From: Clostridium manihotivorum
Lineage (GTDB): Bacteria > Bacillota > Clostridia > Clostridiales > Clostridiaceae
Reading direction: 5' to 3'
Assembly (NCBI RefSeq): GCF_004015185.1
Contig: NZ_CP025746.1
Coordinates: forward strand, 2,869,776-2,933,775
Length of the DNA: 64,000 nt
Shown: positions 8,464 through 18,455 of the stretch, piece by piece
How positions within the stretch are numbered: the stretch's first letter is position 1
Layout of the letters: every line of letters starts with the position of its first letter
Notes under the pieces: model-generated
What the model was told of the DNA's origin: nothing
What the model saw: the letters and a program-made list of their open reading frames with translations, nothing else
The model's database searches: none
Position numbers and translations under genes: made by a program

Positions 8464-9882
8464 ATGAAGTTTTATGTTTATAATAGTTTTACTCGGCAAA
8501 GAGAAGAGCTAGTACCACTAGAAAAAGGAAAGATAAAGATGTACACCTGTGGACCTACAGTATACAATTATGCTCATATAGGAAATTTGAGGGCTTATGT
8601 TTTTGAAGATGTTCTCAAAAAGTCATTACAGTATGTGGGATTTGAAGTTAAACATGTAATGAATATAACTGATGTGGGACACTTAGAATCAGATTCTGAT
8701 ACTGGGGAGGATAAAATGGCCTTAGGTGCCTTTAGAGAAAAGAAGACAGTATGGGAGATTGCAAGATTCTATGAAGAGGCCTTTCTAAAGGACTGCAGTT
8801 TGCTTAATATAGCTTTACCTTCTGTGGTGTGCAGAGCTACAGAGCATATTGAAGATATGATCAAATTTATTCAGAAGCTAGAAGCAAAAGGCTTTACTTA
8901 TATAGCTAATGGAAATGTATATTTTTCAATAGATAAGTATCCTGATTATGCTAAGCTTGCTAATCTTAGTATGGAAGAGCTAGAAGCAGGCAGTAGAGTT
9001 GAGATAGATCCATTTAAAAAGAATCCACTAGATTTTGTTTTATGGTTTACAAATTCCAAGTTTTCTAATCAAATAATGCAGTGGGAATCTCCTTGGGGAA
9101 AAGGATTCCCTGGCTGGCATATAGAGTGTTCCGCTATGTCAATGAAGTATTTGGGAGAAAGAATAGATATTCATTGTGGAGGAATAGATCATATCCCTGT
9201 ACATCATACCAATGAGATAGCTCAGTCAGAAAGTGCTACAGGCAAGAAGTGGGTAAATTACTGGATACATTGTGAGTTTTTAGTGAATGATAGTGGTAAG
9301 ATGTCAAAATCAAGTGGCGATTTTATAACCATATCTAGACTGGAAGAGAAGGGGTTTAGCCCATTAGATTATAGATATTTCTGTCTGCAATCAAGATATA
9401 GAAAGCAACTGTTATTTAGCTTGGACAGTCTTAAAGATTCGAAACAAGCTCTTAATAAGTTGAGAAACAAGATTAGACACATAATTGAAGCTGGATCTAA
9501 GGATGAAATTATAAATGAAAATAAGGTGAAAAAATACCAACAGAGATTCGCTGCACAAATATGTGATGATTTGAATACACCAAATGCCTTTACAGTATTG
9601 CATGAGGTAATAAAAAGTGAAGAATTAAATCATGAAGAAAAAATATATTTAATTGAAGACTTTGATAAAGTATTTTCTTTAAATCTCACTAAGAATGAAG
9701 ATAGTAAGGAATCCAGTTTAATTGATGAAAGTTATGTTAATCAGTTAATAGTGGAAAGAAATGAAGCTAGGAAACAAAAAGACTGGACTAAAGCTGATGA
9801 AATAAGAAATATTCTTATAGGTATCAATGTAGAACTAATTGACTCAAAGGAAGGAACTAGCTGGAGAACTATAAATTCTTAA
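8464..9882 (+). CDS. cysS: Cysteinyl-tRNA synthetase
   Basis: Class I tRNA synthetase that charges tRNA-Cys in the cytosol. Motifs include the zinc Cys and HIGN signature in CGPTVYNYAHIGNLRAY (residues 29-41), the zinc-ligand region GWHIECSAMS with GGIDHIPVHHTNE, and the KMSKS loop in DSGKMSKSSGDF. Length 472 is normal for the family. ATG 8464 is preferred over the TTG three bases earlier because AAGGAGG lies 8 bases before it. Expression is probably controlled by the Cys leader peptide and terminator upstream, instead of the T-box more usual for this gene in clostridia. It is monocistronic. Confidence 0.96.
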   Translation: MKFYVYNSFTRQREELVPLEKGKIKMYTCGPTVYNYAHIGNLRAYVFEDVLKKSLQYVGFEVKHVMNITDVGHLESDSDTGEDKMALGAFREKKTVWEIARFYEEAFLKDCSLLNIALPSVVCRATEHIEDMIKFIQKLEAKGFTYIANGNVYFSIDKYPDYAKLANLSMEELEAGSRVEIDPFKKNPLDFVLWFTNSKFSNQIMQWESPWGKGFPGWHIECSAMSMKYLGERIDIHCGGIDHIPVHHTNEIAQSESATGKKWVNYWIHCEFLVNDSGKMSKSSGDFITISRLEEKGFSPLDYRYFCLQSRYRKQLLFSLDSLKDSKQALNKLRNKIRHIIEAGSKDEIINENKVKKYQQRFAAQICDDLNTPNAFTVLHEVIKSEELNHEEKIYLIEDFDKVFSLNLTKNEDSKESSLIDESYVNQLIVERNEARKQKDWTKADEIRNILIGINVELIDSKEGTSWRTINS

Positions 9883-9896
9883 CAATATTAGAAGTA

Positions 9897-9924
9897 AGGT
9901 ATGCTAAAGGGTATTATTTAAATT
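9897..9924. repeat. Dispersed repeat family A, left-end fragment
   Basis: GGTATGCTAAAGGG followed by TTATTTAAATT resembles the left end of the copy at 7859 and lies just after the cysS stop. No matching right end is seen. Confidence 0.4.
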
Positions 9925-9940
9925 AACAGGTTATAAAAGA

Positions 9941-9979
9941 GATGCTATTACACAAATTTTATTTGTAATAGCATCTTTC
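9941..9979 (+). terminator. Intrinsic terminator of cysS
   Basis: GATGCTATTACA / TGTAATAGCATC is a 12-bp perfect stem followed by TTT. A near-identical hairpin ends the gene at 10362 (see 11511). Confidence 0.8.
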
Positions 9980-10123
9980 ATCATATTGATTAAAGTTTAA
10001 GGTTTAATCATAATTAGAAATACTTACATTAACTTAAATATACAATCTGTATACGCCAATCAATAATATTTCTATTATATCTAGAAGAAATATTATTATT
10101 AAATTTATTACAAAGTGTACAGC

Positions 10124-10227
10124 TATAGGGAACCAACTTCAACTATTAATTTATGCATGCCCGATAATCCCAAGAACCCGGTATTATCGAACATGTATAA
10201 ATTAAGTTTTCGTAAAGGATACCTATA
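10124..10227. repeat. Dispersed palindromic repeat family C, copy 1 (about 104 bp)
   Basis: The two ends are inverted copies: TATAGGGAACC...AATTTATGCATG on the left, and the complement of CATGTATAAATT...GGATACCTATA on the right. Inner arms CCGATAAT / ATTATCG flank a short loop, so the whole unit can fold into one long hairpin. A second copy lies at 42517-42625. The remainder of the 9980-10361 gap holds an inverted repeat around AATATTTCT / AGAAATATT near 10067-10098, but no gene. Confidence 0.6.
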
Positions 10228-10361
10228 TATAAAGGAAGCAACATAAAAGCTTACTATGATATTAGTGTTAGTAAAAAATTTGTAATATACTTAAATAGGT
10301 CTATACTTATAGTTAAGTAATGATTGTGGGATAATATACTTATTTAGTTTAGGGGTGCACT

Positions 10362-11483
10362 ATGATATATAATGAAAAGCAATGCATTGAAAAGGCAGAG
10401 GAAGTATTTAATAAAATAAATCAGCAAGTATGCTTTAGTAAGTACATAACACCGATAAACTTTCAAGAAGAAAATAAATTGTTCAAGGAAGCCTATCTAT
10501 CAAAGAAGTCTTATAACCCTATTTATAGTTACAGAGACAGAAGTACTATAAATTTTAAAAAACTTTTTATGGAGCTTGAAGGGTTGTCCTTTACTAATAC
10601 AGTTATAGGACATATATATTCGCAAGAAAAAGAAATACAATATAACTTTCTTAATCTTATGGATAATATAGGTAGTGATGATTTGGTTACAATTCATTCG
10701 AAAAAAATGGACGGGGTTCCTAATACTTTGTACTTGGATAATGCAAGAAAGGCCATAAGCCTTGAAGCAGCGAAGGAAGAAAAAAGCTTTTGTGCTGAGG
10801 ATTTACGTTGTAACTTAAAAAAATGTTTAGATAGTTATAGTTTAGACTGGAAGCTTATAATATCATATGAGATACCTGGAAAAGTAATTGTAAGCACTGG
10901 TAACAAGACAATTTATATAAATGGTAATCAAAGTTTTTCTCTTAATGATATGGAAAGGCTTTGTGTTCATGAAGTATCAACACATGTACTTCGTTCAGAA
11001 AATGGAGCTAAAAGAGAATATGAAATCTTTAAAAATGGCACATCAAACGCCCTTAAAACTGAAGAAGGGTTGGCTTTGTATAATGAAGACATAGCAGGAA
11101 AAATCAACATTGAAATGCTTAAAATTTATGCTGCAAGATTTATAAGTGCAGTCAATATGGAGAGTATGTCTTTTTATGAAATGGTACAAGAAATAGAGCC
11201 TTTTGTAGGTATAGACAATGCTATATATGTTGTGTCAAGAATAAAAATAGGAATATCTGATACCAGTAAACCAGGAGGTTTTGTTCGAGATTATGTATAT
11301 TTTCAAGGATATATGGATATAAAGGAAGCTTTAGCTAAGGAGCCTACCTTATATTCAAAGCTGTATTATGGAAGTATAGGATTAAATGAGATTCCTAAAT
11401 TACATGAATATATAGAACAGGCAGAAAAAGATAATAATATTATTTTGCCAAGTTTTTTCTACAATAGTGCTAAGCACAAGTAA
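10362..11483 (+). CDS. MATCAP/DUF1704-type zinc metallopeptidase
   Basis: A 373-residue protein with the zinc signature H-E-V-S-T-H (HExxxH) in CVHEVSTHVLRSENG and, some 30 residues on, TEEGLALYNED. This is the conserved EGLA motif of the DUF1704 family and supplies the third ligand. The family (PF08014) contains eukaryotic tyrosine carboxypeptidases (MATCAP); bacterial members are uncharacterised. An N-terminal region of about 180 residues precedes the catalytic fold. No signal peptide, so it should be cytosolic. The ATG start has a weak GGGGTG site upstream. It is transcribed alone and ends in a shared terminator with the convergent gene. Confidence 0.8.
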   Translation: MIYNEKQCIEKAEEVFNKINQQVCFSKYITPINFQEENKLFKEAYLSKKSYNPIYSYRDRSTINFKKLFMELEGLSFTNTVIGHIYSQEKEIQYNFLNLMDNIGSDDLVTIHSKKMDGVPNTLYLDNARKAISLEAAKEEKSFCAEDLRCNLKKCLDSYSLDWKLIISYEIPGKVIVSTGNKTIYINGNQSFSLNDMERLCVHEVSTHVLRSENGAKREYEIFKNGTSNALKTEEGLALYNEDIAGKINIEMLKIYAARFISAVNMESMSFYEMVQEIEPFVGIDNAIYVVSRIKIGISDTSKPGGFVRDYVYFQGYMDIKEALAKEPTLYSKLYYGSIGLNEIPKLHEYIEQAEKDNNIILPSFFYNSAKHK

Positions 11484-11510
11484 ATAAACTTTAATAAGGA
11501 ATATAAAAAA

Positions 11511-11550
11511 GATGCTTTTACACTGCTTTGCTTTGTAATAGCATCTTTTT
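11511..11550. terminator. Convergent (bidirectional) terminator
   Basis: GATGCTTTTACA / TGTAATAGCATC, with A-rich sequence on one side and TTTTTT on the other, can serve both converging genes. It overlaps the 3' end of the minus-strand nucleotidase gene. Confidence 0.75.
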
Positions 11551-12096
11551 TATAGTTGAATATATTTGTTGCCAGTTGTAGACTCTTGTAATATTTTCAG
11601 TTAAAGGCTTTCTATTATAGTTTGCGTCTATCAATAATACTTTAAAACCAGCATTGGAGAGTTGTATAGCATTATCGTAGTTGTCTTCAATAAATATATT
11701 ACAATTTAGCTGTATTGCCGTATCAACTTTATAGTGACTTCCAAGAATAAATAAATCGTCATAAGGTATTTCGTTATGTTTTAAATAGCTATAGGTAAGC
11801 ATCCTAAGACTACTGTCCCTAGCGGTAACAAAATAGATATTATTTTCTAGGCTAAGGAGCTTAATAACTTTTTGAACCTCATCCCGAAGCGGCTGGTTAG
11901 AATGAATCTCAAATTTATGATTTTCATAGAAGTCTTCATAGTCCTTTCGAGCTATTCCTAGTACCTTGTGTATATAATATTCTGTAATTTGATTTTCTGT
12001 AATATTAGTTCTAAAGTATTTATTACACCTGTCTAGCCAGTAATAAGGTTCAGTTATGGTACCATCGATATCAATGCAGATATTAAAAAGTTTCAT
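11518..12096 (-). CDS. HAD-family 5'-nucleotidase-like protein (NT5C type)
   Basis: A 192-residue HAD hydrolase. The nucleophile motif is ICIDIDGTI (D-x-D-G-T) at the N-terminus, motif II is FVTARDSS, and motif IV is IFIEDNYDNA. The helical cap after residue 15 is of the small type seen in 5'(3')-deoxyribonucleotidases. The probable reaction is dephosphorylation of a small phosphorylated metabolite. GAGAGGTGAT lies 5 bases before the ATG. Its last codons form part of the shared terminator. Substrate is not known. Confidence 0.8.
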   Translation of the reverse strand: MKLFNICIDIDGTITEPYYWLDRCNKYFRTNITENQITEYYIHKVLGIARKDYEDFYENHKFEIHSNQPLRDEVQKVIKLLSLENNIYFVTARDSSLRMLTYSYLKHNEIPYDDLFILGSHYKVDTAIQLNCNIFIEDNYDNAIQLSNAGFKVLLIDANYNRKPLTENITRVYNWQQIYSTIKKMLLQSKAV

Positions 12097-12189
12097 TTAT
12101 ATCACCTCTCTTATGACATCATGATACTAGGTCGAAGTTAATTACTAATTAAATACTGATTAAATTCATATATATATTGCAAATTGGTT

Positions 12190-13250
12190 TCTACAATCTA
12201 ACACATAGCCTGTCTATTGTTTGAGTAGGAACCTTATTTATGTTACTTATAAACTTTTGAATTGCAGTTCTAACTTGTGGCAGAGATTTATAAAAGACAT
12301 TGTTAATAACAGATGCCTTTAGCCATCCCCATAACCCCTCTATAAGATTCATTTCTGGACTATACGGTGGTAAAAACATCAATTCAAGCCTATCTTTAAC
12401 TCTATTAAGAAATGGCTGAATCAGCTTTGCATGATGAATCTTAGCATTGTCTAATACCACAACAATTTTTCCTTTTGGATACTGCTTAAGTACGTTTTCT
12501 AAAAAGTCATTAAATATCTTAGCGTCATATCTTTCATGTTCCTCGCAATATACGTTACCAGTCTCGTAATCCAATATTCCCATAAGTTTAACACCTGCAT
12601 TTTTACCGAACGTAGGAATTTTCCTTTGTTGTCCTCTTATAAACCAGCTCTTTGAATTGCTTGATAATCTCTAATCATTGATTCATCTTCAAATAAGATG
12701 GTATCAACTAAGCCATTGAGGCATTTTTTTAAAGCTTTAAAGTCACTTTTAAAAATTTCTTGCTTTTCTTTATCAGCTTTCGCTAAGACGTAAGTAGGTC
12801 TAGTATAACTTAAATTTAATCTATGAAGTACATATGCTATTCCTCTATGTGACATATTTATATTAAATTCTTTAATAACCCATTGCCTCACTAATTCAAT
12901 AGTCCAATTCATTTTAGATTCGAAGCCTACATCTTCTGGAGTTTTTGTAGTTATAGTTTCTACAATGAGCTTCTCTTGAAGTGAATTGATTTTTCTTTGC
13001 GCTCCGCCGCCGTGGCCAATATTTAATCCATCTATTCCTTTTGATTTATAATTTTTATATATGTAGAAACAGTATGTTCTTCTAGATTCTCCATTTCAGC
13101 TATTTTTCTATTTGTAAATCCATCAAAATGCTTAAGTAAAACAGAATATCTTTTATATAACCTTGTGTTTTTAGTCTTTTTTAAAGCTGATTTTAACTCG
13201 TTTATATCATCTTCATGCCCAGCAATCTTATTAAGAATCAAAATATCCAT
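12190..13250 (-). pseudogene. Decayed IS630-family transposase
   Basis: Three minus-strand fragments in different frames make up one transposase. 13250-13032 is the N-terminal helix-turn-helix (GFTNRKIAEMENLEEHTVSTY). 12912-12637 holds a second helix-turn-helix and the first catalytic Asp region (DTILFEDESMIRDYQAIQ). 12583-12191 holds VVLDNAKIHHAK and PPYSPEMNLIEGLWGWLK, the hallmark second Asp and Glu of IS630. At least two frameshifts separate them, near 13035 and 12635. Terminal repeats could not be defined. It is dead unless the frameshifts are sequence errors. Confidence 0.85.
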
Positions 13251-13319
13251 ATTTAAAACCTCGCTATAATTTTTATTTTATATTCTAGTTTGGATATTTT
13301 AGTTATCTTATATTAATGG

Positions 13320-13451
13320 ATGTTCTTACCTAAATATCATATCGAAATTTTCATCTTGCAACATATATATTATAATGATGCCTGTGAAAAAAGTGAAAGA
13401 CATGGACTTGATAAAAATATGCTGGATAAATGGGACAAACTTTGGCAATAG
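13320..13451 (+). other. Possible gene remnant, 43 codons
   Basis: A short frame ending in RHGLDKNMLDKWDKLWQ lies between the IS630 remains and the next gene. The charged, ordered C-terminus looks like the tail of a real protein, but there is no ribosome site before its ATG and no recognised family. It may be the end of a gene truncated by the neighbouring element. Apart from it the 13251-13669 gap shows nothing. Confidence 0.2.
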
Positions 13452-13669
13452 CATGCGTTATAGTATGTATAAGCTTTTTTATTGGACAATGAATCCAAAA
13501 CCTTACTTGTAGTCAGTAGTGAACTACATTTAAAGTATGTCCTTAGAACGGGTATTCCTCATGATTAATTAATTTTATTATATTGGTAGCGGTTGAAAAA
13601 TTAGGTTGCACTATTGATAGACAATAGTATGGGATTATGTAATAACTATTTTAGGGGGAAAATAGAGCG

Positions 13670-14869
13670 ATGAAAAGAAAATTGAATTTTTATTTCTTTG
13701 GGGATATTGGCGAATACGATAAATATAATCCGGAATTTGTTTGCAGCAGAGAATATACATCTGAAATACTTTATCTAATTGCCCAAAATGCTCCATTTAC
13801 TATTTCTAGTTTTGAAATAGCAAGATTTTTAAATATTAAAGAGGAAGTTGTTGTAAATATTATCAATAATCTTGAATTAATTAATGCTGTAGAAGTTAAG
13901 GATAATACATACATGGTTAAATTTCCTGTTTTCTTGGAAGAAGACGTTGTAGAAATGGAACATTATGTCCATAACGTAGGAGAGACTATTGGTAAAAAAA
14001 TAATTGATATGAAGGATATGATTTATGAAAAAGTTTCACATTTAAGATGCTTTAAATACCATAGTTACGAGAGAATTCTCTATCATATCATCTGCAATGA
14101 AATTTTTGATGGTACTGCTTTTGAATTTTTTACAGAAAGAAATACTTTTTGTGCATCAAAGTTACAACCTGGAAATAGGGATTACATTATTGTTGGATAC
14201 GAGGATAGTAAATTAGTTGAAAAACACAACAATAAGATATTATGTAGTAGTAATAACTATAGAAGTTGTGGATTTACTTTTAACAGTTTTGGAGATTCAA
14301 ATGGTTTAAGAAAAGATATGTTCAGATTTTTTAGGCTAACGCAAAAAAGCATTGGTAGTGCAAGTCCATTTGATGCAGTAAATATCTTATATAACAAGGC
14401 TTTAGATAGAATTAACAAGAAAATTGCATATGAATGTGGTACTTTAATATGTAATATCATCGAAAATGATATTACATATAGTCAACTATCAGATAAAGAA
14501 AAGAATATAGTACAGTTTTTGAAAGAATTAGAATATATCAGTATAAAAGATGATGAGAACATTATTTTGGTGAATATTCCAGTATTTTATGACTTTGAAT
14601 TATCTACAATTATCAAAGAGTTGTCAGATAGTATACTTGTAAATATATTTCCTATAGTAAAAGAAATCTTTGATAATTTTGAAATTAATGCATCAACATT
14701 AACACCTGTAAAGCATAAGGTGGATATAAAAGAAACAGCAAACGAAGTATGGCATCAAATTTTTGGTTCTACCAATGAATACTTAGTAAAAGAAGGTTTT
14801 GTCGCAACTCCAAGCAATATCGATGGACAAGGCAGGTATTTAAGAAGTCTTACAATTGCTGAAATCTAA
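13670..14869 (+). CDS. Uncharacterised protein with winged-helix-like N-terminus
   Basis: A 399-residue protein I do not recognise. Residues 25-85 (SEILYLIAQNAPFTISSFEIARFLN, then NNLELINAVEVKDNTYMVKFPVF) have the rhythm of a winged-helix DNA-binding domain: helix, turn, recognition-like helix, then a beta wing. A second stretch near 270-300 (ITYSQLSDKEKNIVQFLKEL followed by YISIKDDENIILVNIPVF) repeats the pattern, as if there were two such domains. There are no membrane helices or signal peptide, and it is Cys-containing but without a clear zinc motif. GGGGGAAA precedes the ATG. It stands alone and is followed by a terminator. A transcription-factor-like or sensor role is only a guess. Confidence 0.8.
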   Translation: MKRKLNFYFFGDIGEYDKYNPEFVCSREYTSEILYLIAQNAPFTISSFEIARFLNIKEEVVVNIINNLELINAVEVKDNTYMVKFPVFLEEDVVEMEHYVHNVGETIGKKIIDMKDMIYEKVSHLRCFKYHSYERILYHIICNEIFDGTAFEFFTERNTFCASKLQPGNRDYIIVGYEDSKLVEKHNNKILCSSNNYRSCGFTFNSFGDSNGLRKDMFRFFRLTQKSIGSASPFDAVNILYNKALDRINKKIAYECGTLICNIIENDITYSQLSDKEKNIVQFLKELEYISIKDDENIILVNIPVFYDFELSTIIKELSDSILVNIFPIVKEIFDNFEINASTLTPVKHKVDIKETANEVWHQIFGSTNEYLVKEGFVATPSNIDGQGRYLRSLTIAEI

Positions 14870-14940
14870 CAGCTAAATAAATATTTATCTAATTAACAAT
14901 CTTCATATATCGTTCATCAATAACGAATTAAATGTAAAAG

Positions 14941-14975
14941 ACTATGCTTAAGTTTAGCTTTAGCATAGTTTTTTT
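14941..14975 (+). terminator. Intrinsic terminator
   Basis: ACTATGCT / AGCATAGT stem followed by seven T, about 70 bases after the stop of the gene at 13670. Confidence 0.8.
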
Positions 14976-15454
14976 GTTGCAAATTATCTTATATAAATGA
15001 CTACAAGTCTTTGTTTTGCACCTTTAAAGTAAATGTATTAGGCTGTTTTTCCTGTCTTTTATTCTCTCTCATGGACTTTTAGTATGTTAATTACACAAGA
15101 AATCAATATGTTTTTACCATATGCTAGGGTTGAACCTTGTAGTAAAATATATAAAACTTATATGAGCTTATAAACAATCTTTATCTTTTCTTTATTTTTA
15201 CTAAATAAAATACAAATTTTCTTTCATTATACTAAGTTTATATGGATGGTAAACCTTTGGAATTACTTTATTTTATGTGATGAAGTAAGTTTAGATACAA
15301 ATCTACCATGACAATGGTCATAAGTGAAAGGTGAGTACAGGGTCTATCAACTATAGGAAGAGTATAATCTTCGATCTTTTTGTTAATAAGCAAAACCTTT
15401 GGATAGGCATGATTAATAGAAGGTATTGAAGAAAAGTTATTAGGAGGAGTTTGT
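14976..15454. other. Intergenic region, no gene seen
   Basis: AT-rich sequence ahead of the ABC transporter gene. No convincing promoter, RNA gene or coding frame was found; it presumably holds the target of the two-component system encoded downstream. Confidence 0.4.
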
Positions 15455-16126
15455 ATGCTACAAGTAAAAAATCTTTGCAAGAGCTTTAAGACTGGGGAAA
15501 CAGTTCAAGAGGTTTTAAAAAATGTCGATCTAACCGTTGAAGATGGTGATTTTATAACAATAATGGGGGCTTCAGGTGGAGGAAAGTCAACGCTTTTGTA
15601 CCTGATGGCACTTTTAGAAACGCCATCTAGTGGAGAAATATATCTTGATGGCAGGAGAATTGATTGCTTAAAGCAGTCACATATAGAGGATTTAAGAGGA
15701 ACAAGTATAGGCTTGATATTTCAAAATGCTAACTTAATAGCCTCATTAAACCCATTAGAAAACCTCATGATTGCCATGAAGGATGGCAAAAGCAAGCTTA
15801 AGACAAAAAAGAAAGCAGCTGAGCAGCTATTAAGCAGAGTTGGACTTAGTGAAAAGAAATATGCAAAAACAACAGCTTTATCTGGAGGGGAAGCACAGAG
15901 AGTAGCAGTTGTTAGGGCATTGGTAAATAATCCAAGTATAATCTTATGTGATGAGCCTACAGGTGCATTAGACAGTTCAAATGGTGAAAAGGTTATGAAG
16001 CTTTTACTAGAACTTAGAAAAGAAACTGGGTGTTCACTTGTTATAGTAACTCATGACGAAAGAATAGGAGCCTTAGGTGAGAGACGTTGCTTTTTAAAGG
16101 ATGGTGTTCTTAATGAGGTGGTTTAA
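15455..16126 (+). CDS. ABC transporter ATP-binding protein (MacB/BceA type)
   Basis: A 223-residue ATPase of the type that works with FtsX-like permeases. Walker A is GASGGGKST, the signature is LSGGEAQRVAVVRAL, Walker B is ILCDEPTGALD, and the H-loop is VTHDERI. TTAGGAGG lies 7 bases before the ATG. The next gene's original start (ATG 16113) lies inside the 3' end of this gene, so the two were translationally coupled. With the permease, response regulator and kinase downstream it forms a module like those that sense and expel antimicrobial peptides or cell-envelope stressors. Confidence 0.93.
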   Translation: MLQVKNLCKSFKTGETVQEVLKNVDLTVEDGDFITIMGASGGGKSTLLYLMALLETPSSGEIYLDGRRIDCLKQSHIEDLRGTSIGLIFQNANLIASLNPLENLMIAMKDGKSKLKTKKKAAEQLLSRVGLSEKKYAKTTALSGGEAQRVAVVRALVNNPSIILCDEPTGALDSSNGEKVMKLLLELRKETGCSLVIVTHDERIGALGERRCFLKDGVLNEVV

Positions 16127-18431
16127 CATTTTTAAATTATATAACCTAAAAAGGATGAATAAAGAAAAGTGGATAATATTTTTTACAATGCTATCTATTT
16201 TCATAACTACGGTTTTGTAAATAACAATACCAATAATATCTGAAAACATGAAAGCCTATAATGAGCAGAATATAAAGGATATAAATGGAGGTATACTTTC
16301 CATATCAGCAGGTTCCTTCTCAAAGAAATTTTTAGCTAATCTGGATGAATTGAGGGCAGAAGGCTATAAGGTGACATTGAAACAGGATAGCACCGCCTAC
16401 TTAAAAACTTCTAAGTCAACAAAGATATACTCTAAAGTGATTCTGGGAGATGAAGAACTAAGAGATGATGAGATAATTTTATCAGCTTCCTTGGGAAAAG
16501 CCCTTTCAGTTAAAGCAGGATATAAACTAACGGTAATTGACAAAGAATTTGGCTCTAAGGAATATATAGTGAAAAGTATAGAGGGCAATCCTAAAGGAGT
16601 TAGTAATGATGCTGCAATCTTAGGATATGGGAAGGTAGCTCAAAAACCTAAAAATCCTACTTTCGCTTATATAGATGGAAATGATGACGGGGAAAATTTA
16701 AAACATAGCTTGGAAAAAGTAGAGGATACTTATACGTATTCTTCCTTAAAAGATAAAGCAGATGAGGTTAGTAATTCAACTAATATGAAAATAGGTATAT
16801 TAGGAATGCTAACAACCATGGGCTATATATTATCTTCAGTTACCATAATAAGTACTTGTATAGTTCTAATCACTAGAAGAAAAAAAGATATTGCAATAAT
16901 GAAGTTACTATCAATAAAAAATAGGCATATTAGGAAAACTTTCAGCTTAGAGATGCTTATAATTATTGGTATACCAATAGTTTTAGCATTATTTTTATCT
17001 CTTATGGTAAGTTCAAGCTTATTAAAACTTAATTATATTGATAGATTACTAGGCTTAGATAAGGAAGTTGGTATTGCAATAAGAGGAATGCTTTTAAACT
17101 TTATATTTTTTCTTTTATTTTACAATATTCCACTGATGCTTTTAAAAGGAATAAAAGGACTAGATATAATTAGAGAAAGCTATAGTGATACTGGAAAGAT
17201 AAAAAGAAGAATTTTTATATTATTATTACTACTAATACCAGTTGTGATGCTTATATATTCAGTTTATCTAAAAACTATTATAAGCTTTGGTACAGGTCTA
17301 ATATTATTGCTAATCATACTTTTATTTTTTATTATAACTTCAGTACTAGTAAATATATTTTCTAGAATGCCATTTAAAAATATTAGTTTTATATATTCCT
17401 TTAAGAATATAAAGAAAAACTTCTTAGCCTTTAATCTACTAGCTTTAAGCTTATCAATAACCATATTGTTTATCTTAATAGCTACTTCCTTTAACAAGAC
17501 TATTGAAATGACCTTAAATAGCCAATTTAAAGAAGCTCTTCCTTACAATTATATGCTTTTAAAAGCTGATAATGAAGAGGTAGATAGTAAACTTACGAGG
17601 GAAAAAGGGGTAGAGGAAGTTACTAAAATCTACAATGAGATATGGAGTACAAATAATAACCTTACAGAAACAAAAGACATAGATTTAAGCGGAATAAAAG
17701 AAGAGGATTATAGATTGAAATTCAAGTTGCTAGAGGGGAATGATCTAGATTTTTCTGATAAAAATAAATGTCTAATAAGTTCAAAGCTTAGTAAGCTTAA
17801 CAAACTAAAGGTAGGAGATACGCTGAAGATATACTCAGAAGACAAGGAGAAAGATCTTGAGGTAAGAGGGATATATGATAGTGATTTCTTAAATACAATA
17901 ATGGTATTAGTTCCATATAGTGAGGAAAGTAATAATATAAGCTATCTTATAAGTTCAAAGAATAACAAGTGGATGAAGGAAATTAAAGACTCACCAGTAG
18001 TCTCTGTAAATAGCCTTAGTGATGCTATGGCACAAAGAATAGATCAGTTTATAATACTATTTAAAATATTGTCAGCAATGATAATACTTTCAGCGCTTAT
18101 TTTCAATATAAACATAGCTTATGTAACCTTCTTAGAAGAAAGAAAAGATGAGAATATAATAATAGCACTGGGACTAGGAAAGAAATTTATATTTAAGTCT
18201 TATGTAGTGAAACAAACTGTAATAATTATAATCTCATCCATATTAGCAGGTGGCTTTTATGCGGTAGTTTCTAAAGTTTTTCTACAAATGATGGGAGTAA
18301 AGTCAGTACATTATTCTAATCAGATTATTTTAGTGTTTTTATTAGATATATTATTATGTTTAGCGACATTTTTATTGCCAATGGTTAAAACTGGTGGTAA
18401 GGTAAAAAGTGAATTATTAAGGGAAAATTAA
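16113..18431 (+). pseudogene. FtsX-like ABC permease with a premature stop at codon 36
   Basis: The frame begins at ATG 16113, overlapping the ATPase gene by 14 bp, and reads MRWFNIFKLYNLKRMNKEKW. A hydrophobic helix follows and is cut by TAA at 16218-16220. After the stop the same frame runs on without a break to 18431 and encodes the rest of a two-module FtsX permease. It has a large extracytoplasmic region (about residues 50-230), helices around 230-390, a second soluble loop, and three C-terminal helices. A TTA to TAA change would explain the stop, which falls in the first membrane helix. Restart at ATG 16248 lacks a ribosome site and would lose that helix. Length without the stop would be 772 residues. 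Confidence 0.8.
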
Positions 18432-18455
18432 CCTATTATAAGAGGTATGGTAATT

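Noticed and set aside
15268-15480. Minus-strand frame of 70 codons upstream of the ABC gene
   Set aside because: It overlaps the start and ribosome site of the real ATPase gene and has no recognisable content.
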